A stretch of DNA of 64,000 bases from positions 20,871,001-20,935,000 of the forward strand of contig JAVUNC010000004.1 in assembly GCA_032173965.1 (NCBI GenBank), read 5' to 3'. The notes below the pieces were generated by a model. The model had not been told where the DNA came from, made no database searches, and saw only the letters and a program-made list of their open reading frames with translations. Made by a program: the position numbers and the translations under genes. The DNA is from Sitta carolinensis. Taxonomy: Eukaryota; Chordata; Aves; Passeriformes; Sittidae. This document shows, piece after piece, positions 51,523-63,600 of this stretch (within the stretch, counting starts at the first letter, position 1; each line of letters begins with the position of its first letter).

Positions 51523-53231
51523 AGTAGGAAAAATTAAATAGTCTCTTTTGCCTTTCTGGAAATAGAGCTGTGGAACAATATATTAGAATCAAATACAGAA
51601 CAGAAATTATTTTATTGCCATTACTTACTTATTGGCTGCATACATGGAAACCCTGCTGTGAATATCAGTCCTGTAGCGACAGACTTTTCACAGCATTATT
51701 TGTATATTGAGCACTAAGAGCCTTTGGCCAGGCTTTTAAAAGTGATTTTGACACTGGAACAAGCAAATAGCCACCAAAGTGCACCAGGTAGGCAACAGTA
51801 ACATACTCAGAGCTGGCATTGATCTTCCTGTATGCCTAAGCTCCCTAAGGCATCTATGCTTCTACAGCTGGCATTTTCATAGAAGCCTAACTGTTGCTGC
51901 CAATAAATGAACTGTTGAGTGCCCTACCACAAGTAGAAACCCTCAGGGCCTTGGGAACAAGATTTGCAATGTAGGCAGGAGAATTTCTATCTTGCCATTA
52001 ATGTCTGATTTCCTAAGTGTCCTCTGAGGCTGCTGAAGAGAGGTTACTTGTCATGAGTGGAATAGACAAATAAGACAGACTGCCCAGAAACCTCCTACTG
52101 TCTTGGCACATAGAATGTATGCCTGAAATCTTACATCTCCTCACAAAACACATGCTGTATGCACATGAGAAAGAGCAGATTACATGATGGGTCATGCGCC
52201 AGGGCTAAGCTGCTACTGTGGAAAACAGTAGTGATACAATATTCTTCTGTGTCCTGCCAGTTTGTGTCTTCTCTGGCAGCTTGTGCACATCTGAGCCTGC
52301 CAAGGCACTGCTGCTAGATTCAGGCATTGTGGAAATATTGGATACTCTGATAAGAGAGAGCCAGACTGAAGCCTGAAGTGAGGACTGTGCTCAGTCTATG
52401 TGCTTTGCTCAGCTTCTGAAGGCCAATGAGGACCATAATCTTTAGAATTAGTGGCAGAAATCTTATGTCATCTGTTTTTCTTCCACAGATATGTTATCTG
52501 AATTGGGGGAAGTAGTCCTGTGTGGTATGCTATCTTGCTCCTTTTTTGGTTGGTTATTATTACAGCACCATTTAGCTACTGCCTTGTAGAAATATCTATT
52601 TTGGTGAGTGTCTGCTGTTACACCACAGGAAGTGGAAGCAGCACACATGTGAGGATGCAGTGATTCCTACCTGGTACTTGGGAATCACTGCCTTGAACAT
52701 AGGAATATGTCTATTTTCTGCCTTTACCCTACCATGTCCATCTTAGCTTCGTTTTTGGTTTTGAGGATGTCCCTTGAAATTTCCAAGGATTATTTTTATA
52801 TTATTCAATAGGTTCTAGCAGCCAACCAGACACAACAAGTGCCATTGATTATCCTATTTTCTCTCCATGAAGATCATTTTTCCATCTATTTCTGGATTTT
52901 TTCAGAGACTCGTGAGTTCTTCAAAGCTGATATTGGGCAGCATTTTAGCTGATGGTCCTGTAGTAGCAATGGAATGGGTATTCTTGTACTGAGGCCTTCT
53001 ATCCAAGGTATAAAATGTTCATTCAGTGAGTCTACAAAAATAATTTATAATATTATTTAAATGGTATTTTCAGTCCATGAATAAAATATTATATCTCATC
53101 ATACAAATATAAATATTTTAGCATTTTTTAAAAAGTAGACTTTGACCCAAGAGCAACAATTCCTACAAAGATGTAAATTTTTAAATTCTTAAATTATTGA
53201 CTTAAATTTTCATTTTAGGAGATAATGTAGA

Positions 53232-53234
<3 letters not shown>
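51523..53234. other. No gene recognised; GC somewhat higher than flanks
   Basis: About 1.7 kb with somewhat higher GC (especially 51.7-52.7 kb) than the surrounding DNA. I could not assign it to a repeat or a gene. Confidence 0.4.
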
Positions 53235-53265
<31 letters not shown>

Positions 53266-53296
53266 AAAAGAAAAGGAAAAAGAAGAAGAAAAAAGA
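53235..53296. repeat. A29 tract followed by GAAA/GAA-rich purine tract
   Basis: Twenty-nine A in a row, then G-interrupted A runs for about 33 bp. This is a pure purine strand on plus. It could be a retroposon tail, but nothing upstream is recognisable as a retrocopy. Confidence 0.95.
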
Positions 53297-55026
53297 GCCT
53301 AAGTGAATATATTCACCATTACTCATCTGATTTTTTTAAAAAGAACAGTTTTTCTCATATTTGTGTTTGAAGCAATCAAACAAACATACCCTGATTCAAA
53401 CTGGAATTACAGCTTGTAGCCTGCAGCACATTTCTATAATTGATTTATGAACCTCTGAATTTCACCTATAAAAGGACTTTGTGGTCTGACATATTCTTCC
53501 TCTCCCCTTCTTTTTTCCCTCATTTCCTCAGAATTATTTTATATTCAATTTAGACTCTTTTTCAGCAGGGGATTTTACATATGAATTTTGCACAGCTTTA
53601 AAACCTTCCTTTCTCTGATGCATATTTCATGACTTTCTTGTTCTCAAAACCCCATCCTTCTTCACAAGAAGGCCTGAGCACAAACTACAAGCCCCTGTGG
53701 TATACCTATCAAAAATAAAATAGTGACTTTCCAAAAGAACTGCCCATGTTTTTTATGAGTGATCAAGAAAACAAAAAGAAAATTTTGAACAATTTTGAAG
53801 ACATCACAAAGAGTGTATAATAAAGCAGTAATTCTTAGAGATCTAGTCTTATGAGAACTACAGTTGGAGAAATTTAAGACTTTCATAGGTTCTTGACAAG
53901 GTAATTTTTATTCCTAAATTGTGGAATTAATTCCTAATTGTGGAATCTCTCTAATGAATTCAGCAACCCCCAAATCTCACAAAAAGGGTGAATATTGATA
54001 ATATTTAATGGCAGAAGCTCAGGTCCTGACCTTGGATTTTAAAAAAGCTGAGTTTGGTGTGGATTCTATCCCAATCTTCCAACAGAAGACAATTCACTTC
54101 AATGAATATGTGCCTATCCTTAGGTATCTAAATTCTGCTAAAATTAGGTCTTGAGTATCTCTGCATCAACAGTCACTGGGAATTACTGCATTTATCTTCT
54201 TCAAAAAGTGTTAGAGGATTAAAGAACTAAAATTGTGAAAACAGTAACTATTAAATTCTTAAAACCAAACTTAAAAAAAAATAGAATAATTAGGAGTGCT
54301 GTAATTGGTTTTAAAGTAGAACAGCATCTAATTTAGGAAATGTAATATTACTAGGCCACTAAACTGAAATCTATCTGACATTATAAACATTTAAGATTAT
54401 AAACATTTATAAGTTCACAGGTCTAAGACTAATGTCTTGGTATCCATTTATTGAGTAATGATTTCTGAAAATTGCTTCAGAGTTTGAAAGCCTTTACTCA
54501 GAAACATCCTGGACTTAAGAAGACTGGCTGACTTGTCAGCTTAATTTAGGTCAAAGCCAAACCAAAGGAGTGCTATTCCTCTCTCTCGCAGGCTGTCCTA
54601 CCTCGCAGTTTCATGACCTTTCATATGGCAGAATTTCTAATTAGAGAAGGGAGTAAAAAGGCTGTTGTGAGTCAAAGTTTAAGGCATTCCTGATTTGAAC
54701 AATGACACTGTTCCATATTCATTGTGTTACAACAACTGCCATATCAAATTTAAACAGTTTGCACAGAGTCTGCATGACCCTCAACAGCAGGCCCTGCACA
54801 GTTATTCAAGGTTACAGAATTCAATCTGCTCTTTATTTTTTGTCTATTGACAATAATTTATAATATGTAATGTAAAATATGTGTAAAAAATGTTTGTTTC
54901 CTTCAAAACACTTTACTATCCTGAGTGATATTTCTCAGATATCACTGAGTAAATAAGTTGGACAATTTTGAGATTAATTCCTATCTTTGTTTACCCATAT
55001 ATGGATCAGGACCTTGGGCTGGTTAA
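53297..55026. other. AT-rich DNA, gene-free
   Basis: About 1.7 kb. Small direct duplications occur at about 53911-53946 ('attcctaa..ttgtggaat') and 54384-54410 ('attataaacattta'). No gene. Confidence 0.5.
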
Positions 55027-55114
55027 TTTTCTGGTTTTGTTTTGGTTTTTGTTTTTTTGTTTTTTATTTTTCTGGTTTTTTTTGTTTGTTTGTTTGTTTG
55101 TTTGTTTGTTTTTC
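55027..55114. repeat. T-rich tract with (TTTG)n
   Basis: A degenerate TTTTG-rich stretch leads into about seven perfect TTTG units (55081-55113). Confidence 0.95.
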
Positions 55115-56944
55115 CTAAGTCATTCTAAGTAACACATCACATGTCAAAAAAAGATGAGGACTAAATAGCTGAACAATTTCTGTTCAGTTATGAAGCCATG
55201 TAGGTTTAAGCCATAAGTTCTCTGAACTAGGACAGAGTGTTTTACAGAGAATGAAGGTGCAGCTGACACTGCCAGTAGATGAATTAATCTGTTGAGCTTC
55301 TTGAGCTTCACCCTGGATGGGAAGAACCCTCTGAGTCAGGTATAGCCATTACCAGCCTGAGCTCCTATTTGTCATTTTGTCACTGATGAGATTGCTTCAG
55401 TGCTCGTCTCTTCTGCTACTGTACAAAATCAAAGAGACTTGTTTTAACTGCTATGGCTTAATCTGACCAGTCTGACTGTTTCCCTGCTAGCTAGAAGCAC
55501 CCACAGAAATGAATGACTGAGAAATATAGCAAATAAAGGCTACATCCTTAAACTGTCTCATTTATATTGACTAGTTGACTCCAACTGCAAAATCAAAGAG
55601 ATTAAACAGCTGCTGGAAGTGGGCTAAACTTACTTGCTTGGCTTTGAACCAAGATGAATTAGAAGGATTCACAGGGTCACATGTGCACTCAGAAATCTTC
55701 AGCTTTCCCTTAATTTTGTTTTCTCTCCTGAATCCAAGATACACTCACTTTCTTCCTGCACATATGAATTATGTCTATTTTGAGATGCACAGTTTTGGAA
55801 ATCATTAATATTGTAGAGAAAGACAAATTCATTCCTAATTTCTCCCAGATTAGACAGAAGCCCTCATCCTAAGAATAAAGGGCATGAAAAGATCTGTGCC
55901 TCAGAGGATATGTAGATAAAACAGAAAGCTTAGCCAAGCAGCATTGACAGAAAATTCTCTCTATCCAAGAGAGCCCTCTGAACTTCAGAAAGAAGCTCTC
56001 TATTTGGAGCTCTACCTGCCCTTTCTGATTCATAGGTTTGCACACAAGTGTTTTTTGCTTATTATATTTCATCAAGACATTTTCAACTACATCTAGAACA
56101 ATAAGCCTCAGTCTTCTGTGTAACTTCCTTTTCTGTATTGATGCACCTTGAATGGGCAGGGTTTGTCTCTTTTATGTTTCTGTAAATTGGAAAGAGAATG
56201 CATCCCAATTAGTTAAAAAACTGTAGTAGTATAAATTTGGCTTAGAAGTGGACAGATAAAAGCTCTGACGTTCATAAAAAAAATTGTAAAATTGCTATGA
56301 CAAGGCATATTCAAAGATACAATATCATAAAGATACAATGTCACATGCTTTTGGTTGAATTAGGAATTCCTTTATGATGTAAAGGGAATGACCATTCCTT
56401 TGCAACTGTTCAATGTGGTTCTTCCTTCAATTGTTTTAAAAGTCCTTTGGAAAAGACCTCTCTCCACACTGTTCTCACCATCTTTACAGGCTGTTCAGAA
56501 GATTTTTCATATAGGAAGGAAGCTTTCTCCTCATTCCTTGGGCAATGTTGAAGGTATAGTAATTTCCTACTGTTTCGCAGTCAGGTGACAATTGTTTTCA
56601 GCACACAGTAAGAAAGACAACAACATTCAAATCTTCTTAACTATTGTATGAGTAAAAGATGGAAAATATAGAAAAGATTGTAACCTCACATTCTTCCTGA
56701 AGATGGGAATCCTAGCTATTACAGCACTGGACAAACACTTCCTCATGGATCATGGCAAACTGCACAGAGTTCACAACCATGGTGAGGTTCTCCACCTCTA
56801 AATTAACTAGCATTTCTATAGTATCTTACTCATATTCATAGGTCACTGAGAGCAGACAAGTTTGGAGTATAAACTGAGCCTTGAAGAGATCACTGGACGA
56901 TATATGCCAATGCCCATATCTCAATAAAGTTATATATCTCAAAT
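55115..56944. other. AT-rich DNA upstream of split CR1
   Basis: About 1.8 kb with no gene. A short direct repeat 'aaagatacaat' occurs at about 56313-56340. Confidence 0.5.
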
Positions 56945-57182
56945 GGGTACAAGTAACATTTTGGTGCAAGTCCCAGGCATGAGTACAGCCTGGGAAAAGA
57001 GTTCCATTGAGAGTAGCCCTGCAGAGAAGTACCTGGATTTTCTCATGGATGAGAGGCTGGACATGAGCCAACAATGTGCACTCATGGTCCAGAAAGCCAG
57101 TTGTATCCTGGGCTGCATCAAAAGCAGTGTGGGCAGCAGGGCAAGGGAGATGATTCTGCCCCTCTACTCTGCTCTTGTGTGA
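56943..57182 (+). pseudogene. CR1 ORF2 C-terminal fragment
   Basis: The 79-codon frame contains MSQQCAL (residues 41-47), ILGCIKSSVGSRAREMILPLYSALV split as ILGCIK (55-60) and REMILPLYSALV (68-79). This is a strong CR1 reverse transcriptase tail. It ends at a TGA where the family normally has an Arg codon before PHLE; the nucleotides after the stop still read 'PHLE', so the stop is a simple point change, plausibly CpG decay. No catalytic residues are present. Confidence 0.85.
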
Positions 57183-57477
57183 CCCCACCTGGAGGGCTGA
57201 ATCTAGCTCTGGGGTCCTCAGAACAAGAAAGATGTGGACCTGTTAGAACAGGTCCAAAGGAAGGACATCAATATGATAGAGGGATGGAACATCTCTCTTA
57301 TAAAGATAGGCTGAGGTGGGATTGTTCAGCCTGGAGCAGAGAAAGCTCTGAGTGACATAATTTCAGCCTTCCAGTACCTTAACAGGGTTTATATGAGAAG
57401 GGAGAATGAATTTTTATATGGGCAGATGGTGACAGGAGAAGGCACAATGGTTTTAAACAGAAAGGGTGAAGATTTAG
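56945..57477 (+). mobile_element. CR1 LINE, 5' half of a copy split by an LTR
   Basis: The ORF2 C-terminal region is recognisable from 'gagaggctggacatgagcca' through 'atcctgggctgcatcaaaag', 'ctgcccctctactctgctct', 'ccccacctggagggctgaat' and 'gattgttcagcctggagcag'. The LINE stops abruptly at 57477, in the middle of the 3' untranslated region, where a solo LTR begins. It resumes exactly at 57782 on the other side. The two halves together make one ordinary 5'-truncated CR1 of about 750 bp. Confidence 0.93.
57472..57477. repeat. Target site duplication ATTTAG (left)
   Basis: Identical to 57776-57781 on the other side of the solo LTR. Six base pairs is the usual duplication length for ERVK-type (beta-like) avian retroviruses and also for alpharetroviruses. 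Confidence 0.92.
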
Positions 57478-57775
57478 TGTTGTCCCTGAAAATAAGCCTT
57501 CTGATTTGTTTTAGTATAGTGGAGTCAGTTCTCATCAATTGTAAGATAAACAAGAATCATGTTTGCATTCCTTTGTAAAAGATATCACCTGATGGACTTC
57601 TCAAGTGACCAGTGGAGATGGAGAGGTGGTAACTTCTCTGTCCAATCTCTGATCACTGTCCAGAAACTTATATATACGAGGTCAACAATAAACTAGAATC
57701 TTCTTCCTTTCTTCCTCTCTGCCCGAACACCTGTTGTGTGTGTTGCTGTGTGTTTCTATCTGCGTCACAGTAACA
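57478..57775 (+). mobile_element. Solo LTR (298 bp) inserted into a CR1
   Basis: The element runs TGTTGTCC...CAGTAACA, with imperfect inverted ends (TGTTGT against TGTTAC read from the other strand), and is flanked by a perfect ATTTAG duplication. It carries a TATA-like ATATATAC (about 57669-57676) and AATAAA (57687-57692), followed by a TTC-rich U5-like stretch, so it reads in the plus direction, the same as the CR1 it interrupts. No retroviral genes are present, so the provirus has recombined to a single LTR. The perfect duplication means it is younger than the LINE. The length and the 6-bp duplication point to a short-LTR class II (ERVK-like) element; the family is not named. Confidence 0.93.
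57668..57692 (+). promoter_or_regulatory. Putative LTR core promoter and polyadenylation signal
   Basis: TATATA (about 57670) and AATAAA (57687-57692) lie about 20 bp apart inside the solo LTR, the order expected at a U3/R junction. Activity is not demonstrable from sequence. Confidence 0.5.
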
Positions 57776-57781
57776 ATTTAG
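57776..57781. repeat. Target site duplication ATTTAG (right)
   Basis: Exact copy of 57472-57477. Confidence 0.92.
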
Positions 57782-57999
57782 GTAAGTTATTAGGAAGTGA
57801 TTCTTTGTCATGAGGGCACTGGAATGGGTTGCTAAGAGAGGCTGTGAAGGCACTATCCCTGGAAACACTCAAGGCCAGGTTGGATGGGTCTCTGACAAAC
57901 CTGATGCAGTGACTGGCATCCCTGCCCATGGCAGGGCAGTTGGAACTAGATGATCTTTAAAGTCCCTAAACCCTAAGTGTTCTATGAATCAGTGATTTG
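57782..57999 (+). mobile_element. CR1 LINE, 3' half of the split copy
   Basis: After the duplicated ATTTAG the CR1 3' untranslated region continues: 'gtgattctttgtcatgaggg', 'cactggaatgggttgctaag', 'aaggccaggttggatgggtc', 'cctgcccatggcagggcagt', 'gaactagatgatctttaaag', and the tail 'ttctatgaatcagtgattt'. It directly continues the fragment that ends at 57477. Confidence 0.95.
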
Positions 58000-60429
58000 A
58001 AGAAAATATTTCATTTTGAGGAGACAATGCACTGTATGCATGCTTGAATACACGCTGAATACATGTAAATTGATTAACTATGAATTTCTTTTGCTTACAT
58101 TGACTAATTATTCTATGTTATAACGCATTCCCGTGGTATCCATGAAATTGAGGCATACACCTGAGAGGTCATGGATTCTCTGACATAGATAGCTGGTAAG
58201 TGGACACACATTATTCAAATTACACCTGTATACACAGAAGAAAGCAAGTACATGGAGCACTATCTCCTTGTACAATAGGCTCTGGATGCATCTCTACACT
58301 TGAGCAGCTTTTAACAAAGACAAAATATAAAAATGCAAATGCAAAAAGTTTTTGAAAAGAGCAAAGGAAATTATGGAGGTAAAATGTCTGCACCAATGGG
58401 AATTATTTTATTTATCTAGTAAAACTCACTGAAGCTATAAGAAAAGCCAGTGTGTTCTTCAGTGATAATGACTGAGAAATATGAAGTCATCTAAGTTGAT
58501 GAAACTTGCAGATTTTAGAGGCATTTACTTTAAGCACATATACCCAACCAGGAAGGGATAATAAAGAAATAAGTAATGCTTTTTGAGCAATGAATTCATC
58601 TTGACGAATAAATGAATTAAGAAAGAATATGAAGCTGCGTGGTCAAGAAGGAGGAAAGACAGTGTCAAAATAAATAATGAAGCCTCATGGTGTGAGGACA
58701 AGTAGAGGTCAGTGGCAGACATCCAGAGGGGAGGCAGACTGATGAAAAGCCTCTTTCTGAGTATTAACCATAAAAAAGAAAATGCAATAGTTCAGTCCAG
58801 ACACACTGTTGGTTAATCACTAAAGTCATTTTGAAGATGACTGGGAAGTACAAACACATTTTTCAACAATCTCTACTGTGTATGCATTCAAATACCCTAT
58901 TTTATAAGATATATTGTATTGAAACTGACTGATACTAGAATATATGACCACAGGGTCCCATGTCTAGTAAAAGTAAAAACCAGAAACTCACACATTCAAA
59001 GAATACAGAATTTGATGAACCTGATTTCCTTAGTGTGCTTTGATCAATATTACTGAGAATATTCCTTTGAGGACTTTAATGCAGACTACACAAGATTTTA
59101 ATGTAGAATCTTCATTCCTACCTGTGAAAAATACCCATAATCAAGGAAGGAGACTGTGAAACTTTCTCTAAGATAAGAAAATGTTATCTTGGGACTAGGC
59201 ACTGAAGTCTGTGTATTTTCTTCTCTACTGATTATTTGGGCAACTAGTGTTGCAAAGCCACTTTATCTCTGAGGGTATCTGATCACTTCAGAAAAGGGTA
59301 TTGTAAAAATTACAATATTCTGTCTTTATATTGTCAGAATAAGCTTATTTACACCATGCTTGTACTTCTGCCAGGTGTTTTCCATCCAGATGTTATTTAG
59401 CTAGTTGCAGAGATAGGGAGATCTTGGTTTGTGCTTTTTATAAATATTCAGTTATCACTGTTTTTCTAGCGTTTGTTTGCCCCACCCAAAATACATTCAA
59501 GTATTAATAAAATGATATTAAATAGCATAATAGTAAATCTTACAAGAACCCATAGTTGAGAAGGTGGATGGGAGAAATGTTACTATAATAATACTTTAAG
59601 CTACGTTAGAGACAAAACTGTGATATTAGTCTTTGATTGCTTCCCTGCAGCTTTAGAAGTGGGGCCAAAATATCTGTCAATCACTAATACTAAACATTAG
59701 GGAAGGTCTCAAAGAATGGGAACCGCAGCATTTCACTATTAGCTGCTGCAGTGGAAGAATTGGTCTGACCTGCTCTTAAAATCAGATTATAAATCTGTCT
59801 CACCTGGCGTGGACTTAGCATATTCCTGTTGTTGCTGTCTGTGCTTATCTCAGTTTCCCACTGTGGGAATTCTTTGTTTGGTGGCTTATCTTATGGGAAG
59901 TTCTTTCTATGACTTAGGCAGTGTTTTGAGACAGGAAACTGCATTCTTTAAGTCTTTATGTCTACTCCTGCATAAAATTTTAGAGATTTTAGTTGTTATA
60001 ATTACCATCCTGTACTTATTTCATACTGTGTGAAATCCCATGTAAATTCCTTAAATTCTTGTATGAAATGTAGGAGAATCATTCGACATTAACTGAGCTG
60101 TAGAACTTGGAAAGTACACATAAGTGAACTTGCACATCTGTTTGTTTTCTGTGAAAATGAAATACATGTCTATATCTGAATGAAGTGGGAAATGTTTTTC
60201 TCTGCATTTAGGTAAGCTAGAAAGGTTAATTTCTAGCTCAGGTAGAGCACATGCATTAATTTCAAAAGCATTCTGTACCATATAACAGCCTTTACACCAA
60301 ATGTTAGTCTTTGAAATAAACCATGAATATTAACTTAAAAACATAGATGACAAGAAAGGCTATCAGCGTAAGCATAACTATTTGATTTCTTTGTATCCTA
60401 ACAGCGGGATCACATCATTAGTCTGCAAC
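58000..60429. other. AT-rich DNA, gene-free
   Basis: About 2.4 kb. The frames at 59809-60033 (74 codons, hydrophobic) and 60051-60281 are short and without recognised similarity. Confidence 0.5.
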
Positions 60430-60645
60430 AGATAGACAAGTGAATGAGTTGCTCTTGGTACATCTGGGATCTGGACCAGTAGATGGCACTGCGGGAATTA
60501 TGATGGCTCTTGGAGGGCGATGGGTGTTAAGCATCTCATGCTCCACCACACAGACTACTGAACAATTTTTGTCTCCCACTGATTTCACCAGTTTAATCCT
60601 GCGAGTCAGATTTTCGAGGCTTACTTACTGCTGCTAGTGAAGGGT
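60430..60645. other. Possible conserved noncoding element
   Basis: This stretch is more balanced in composition than its flanks, free of simple repeats, and includes a consensus CTCF site. Its 65-codon plus-strand frame (60440-60637) resembles no known protein. That it is conserved is a guess from its texture. Confidence 0.25.
60476..60489 (+). promoter_or_regulatory. CTCF core motif, exact consensus match
   Basis: CCAGTAGATGGCAC matches every position of the vertebrate CTCF core CCASYAGRKGGCRS, and the preceding TGGA and following TG also resemble the longer motif. CTCF is the zinc-finger protein that sets insulator and loop boundaries in vertebrate chromatin, and motif direction matters for loop formation; here it points along the plus strand. 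A match to a degenerate 14-mer is expected by chance from time to time, so occupancy is unproven. Confidence 0.6.
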
Positions 60646-63600
60646 ATACTGAAACTGCTGACGCTAAGTACTTAATGTAGTTTATGTTATAGAAATAGTA
60701 ATCTCCTATATTAAATTACTTGCTCACAGAAGATACCTTTTCCTAGCAAGTTTTCTGTCATAATATTTACCTTCAGATCATCAGCTCACATGCTTGTTTG
60801 GAAGAGCTGTGAAATTGACACAGAGATAACTAGGCTTGCCAGTAGTATTCATTGTGAAATTTGAGCCAGCTCTTCCTCTTCTGGACTACCAGTGAAACTA
60901 GCCCATTTTATGAAGTGAGAGTCTTCTTCTGTTCAGGCATGACACTCATTTTCACTGCCCAGGAGCTTGCCTAAAGAAAGAAATTAGCTTTTCCTGAGTT
61001 GTAGTTTTTGAAACTCAGGCCAGGCTCCAAAAGGCAGGCACTTCTTTCCACTTCACAAATCGTGAACAGTAACAAAGCTTCCAAGGGCTAAATTATGCCC
61101 TTAGTGGTACCTATGTGATTGTTTTGCCTGTAAGGTTTTTGAACAGGTGTAACTATTGGGATTTAGTGAGCAATTCTGCCGGTGATGCTCAAGATGGAAT
61201 AGTATCCAGCTGTCTCAAATAGTTATATTACTTCTGCAGGGCTAAGATAAATCAACAAATGGACAAACAAAAAGGTGCTTATTTTAGTCACTAAAGTAAG
61301 TAGATATGAATCTAAAAACAAATGAGATTTGATCTATTCAGGAAAATGACGCTAACTGTTAGTGTAATCCTTTTCTTCAGGAAAATGGAAAATTGTTCTT
61401 TTATTTTTTCCCCTGAGAATCAGACTTTACAAAATATTATATGCTTCCTCTGGTGGCCTTTGACACACTTGGATGATAACATGTCTGCTTACAGAAGCTT
61501 TTTTATTCAAAGATTTAAAGTATTGCAAAAACTATCCACTGGAAGGGCAGCCCAGAAATGTGGAAAAGCCTGATGGCTGTGTATTTATAAGGAATAGCAT
61601 ATCAGAGAAATGAGTTGAGGATCTGAGATTTTCTGCAATGAGTACATATACTGAAAAGTAAATATTTTTCTTTACCACACAACAAACTTTTGGTACAAAG
61701 AACTCTGTTCAAGGCTATACTGAAATAAGGGGATTTGTAGGCTGAAACCTGACAATGTGAAAAGTAAACTAGCCATGGTATCTGTAATATATTAGCAATC
61801 TAAATGGCAGAATAAAGCCTAATTGGGCTCTACAGCACTTTTACTGATGGATGTCAGGACTAAAATTCCTTCAAAGGCAGAAGTCAAAGATCCATCTAAG
61901 CCCAAATGGTTCACCGGTTTAATTGGTTCAGGCATACTGGTTTTCTAGCCAGCAAAACACAAGTGTGTGATAAGGACAGTATCATAATTGACTGCCTTTG
62001 GCTCCACAAAATAAGCAATCAGGCACCCATTTATGGCTGGGTCAAATGATGGTAGATTTCAGGAAGAATTCAGAATTTTCAATGGACAGGACTGTGCAGA
62101 AGGATGCTGTGATGACTGTGACACAGCTGTTGTATCCCTTGTGGTATCAGTCATAGCTTCAGTCCTGCAGTCACAGATTTTACCACCCATTCTGGCCAAG
62201 TCACAGTATCATCTGTTGATCCCTGATTTGGAGGCCAGATTTATACCAGGCTCCATCTGATAATAGATCCCAGAAGAGCAATAACACTATGAGAAAGATT
62301 AAAAAACAACCAGTGCCAGCCACAGTCTCAGTGCTGTGGTATGTCTCATTTGCAACAGAAGTGGTGGATTTTGTCCTGTTTTGCTACTAAAGACCTTTTC
62401 CATCTGGAAGATGGCCTGTGAGCTGGGGCATAAAAAGGAATTTACTTCTTTTTTTCCCTGAATCAAGAAAGTCAGCCAAATTAATATGCATAATATATTT
62501 TGGATTAAATGTAATTTGATAAATTTAATTTTATGTCACTTGAAAAAAACCCAGAAATTAATCTCCCATTGAAAGAATGTGAATCATATATGCATTTGAA
62601 TGTTTATGTTTCAGTTGTTTTAGGAACTTTATTTAACATTACACAGACATTAATTACTCAAAAAATAATTAGGAGAGTCTTCCTATTGTCTATTGAATGT
62701 AATCAGAACATAATGAATTTTTAAATTAAACATATGTAGAAAAAATTATAAAATAGGAGATGCAGTATTTCAAAAGCAATAACTCTCACTTGTTACTTTG
62801 TGTGTCTGGAAAATGTCCTCACAAAGTGCTATATTCTTTTTGATTTTTCTGCAACCATTAAACGCAAAACATTTTTTAAATTATTTTTTTACAATTAGGT
62901 TTATAATTCCTTCATGTACAATTTCTTTACCATATATATAGTATTTAGAAGGAGGTGGCACACAGTTCCTGCAGCCTGGTACAAGATGTATTAGGAATGT
63001 AGTTGTACTCCTGGTGATCACAGAGCAGTGACATAATGGCTGACATCAGTGCAAACTGGAGAGGCCTTTCACTTCTCTCTGCCTCAGTAATTCCCTCCTT
63101 TTCAGAGGTTGTTGCTTCTTTCTAGCTATAATCTTCCCCTTCAGTTTTAAGTCCATAATATGTCCAGTGTTAACCATCAAATGATTGCTATAATAGTGAT
63201 GCTTTTCACATTATGCTTTCAAGTTATCATTTTGATTCATTAATTCTGCAAAACATCTGGTCTCCTTCAGCTTAAGGACAACACCTCCCAAAACACTCAG
63301 GTGTATCTGATGTCAAAAGGTATCAACAGCTTTAGAACTGATAATTCCACCTCTTACCATATTCGCAAGTGAACTAAAGAATTATTAAACTCAATTAATT
63401 AAATCTTATTTGTAATAAAGTAAGGAACACCACAGCACTTTGGAATTCCCTACTAGGCAATTTCTGGACACACTCATTAAGGAACCTTTTCTACTTGGAG
63501 CATGATTTCACAGTATTGAACCAGACCCAAGGTTTATCTAGCTTAGTATCCACAGCAATCACCCAGTTGTCATGTGTTCCTAACATTTTGGTTTTCTAAC

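Noticed and set aside
59809..60033. 74-codon frame with hydrophobic stretches as a small membrane protein
   Set aside because: No conserved features, and Leu/Val/Phe runs are common in translations of T-rich DNA.
61444..61456. Second CTCF site on the minus strand
   Set aside because: CCACCAGAGGAAGC departs from the core at the essential GGC position.
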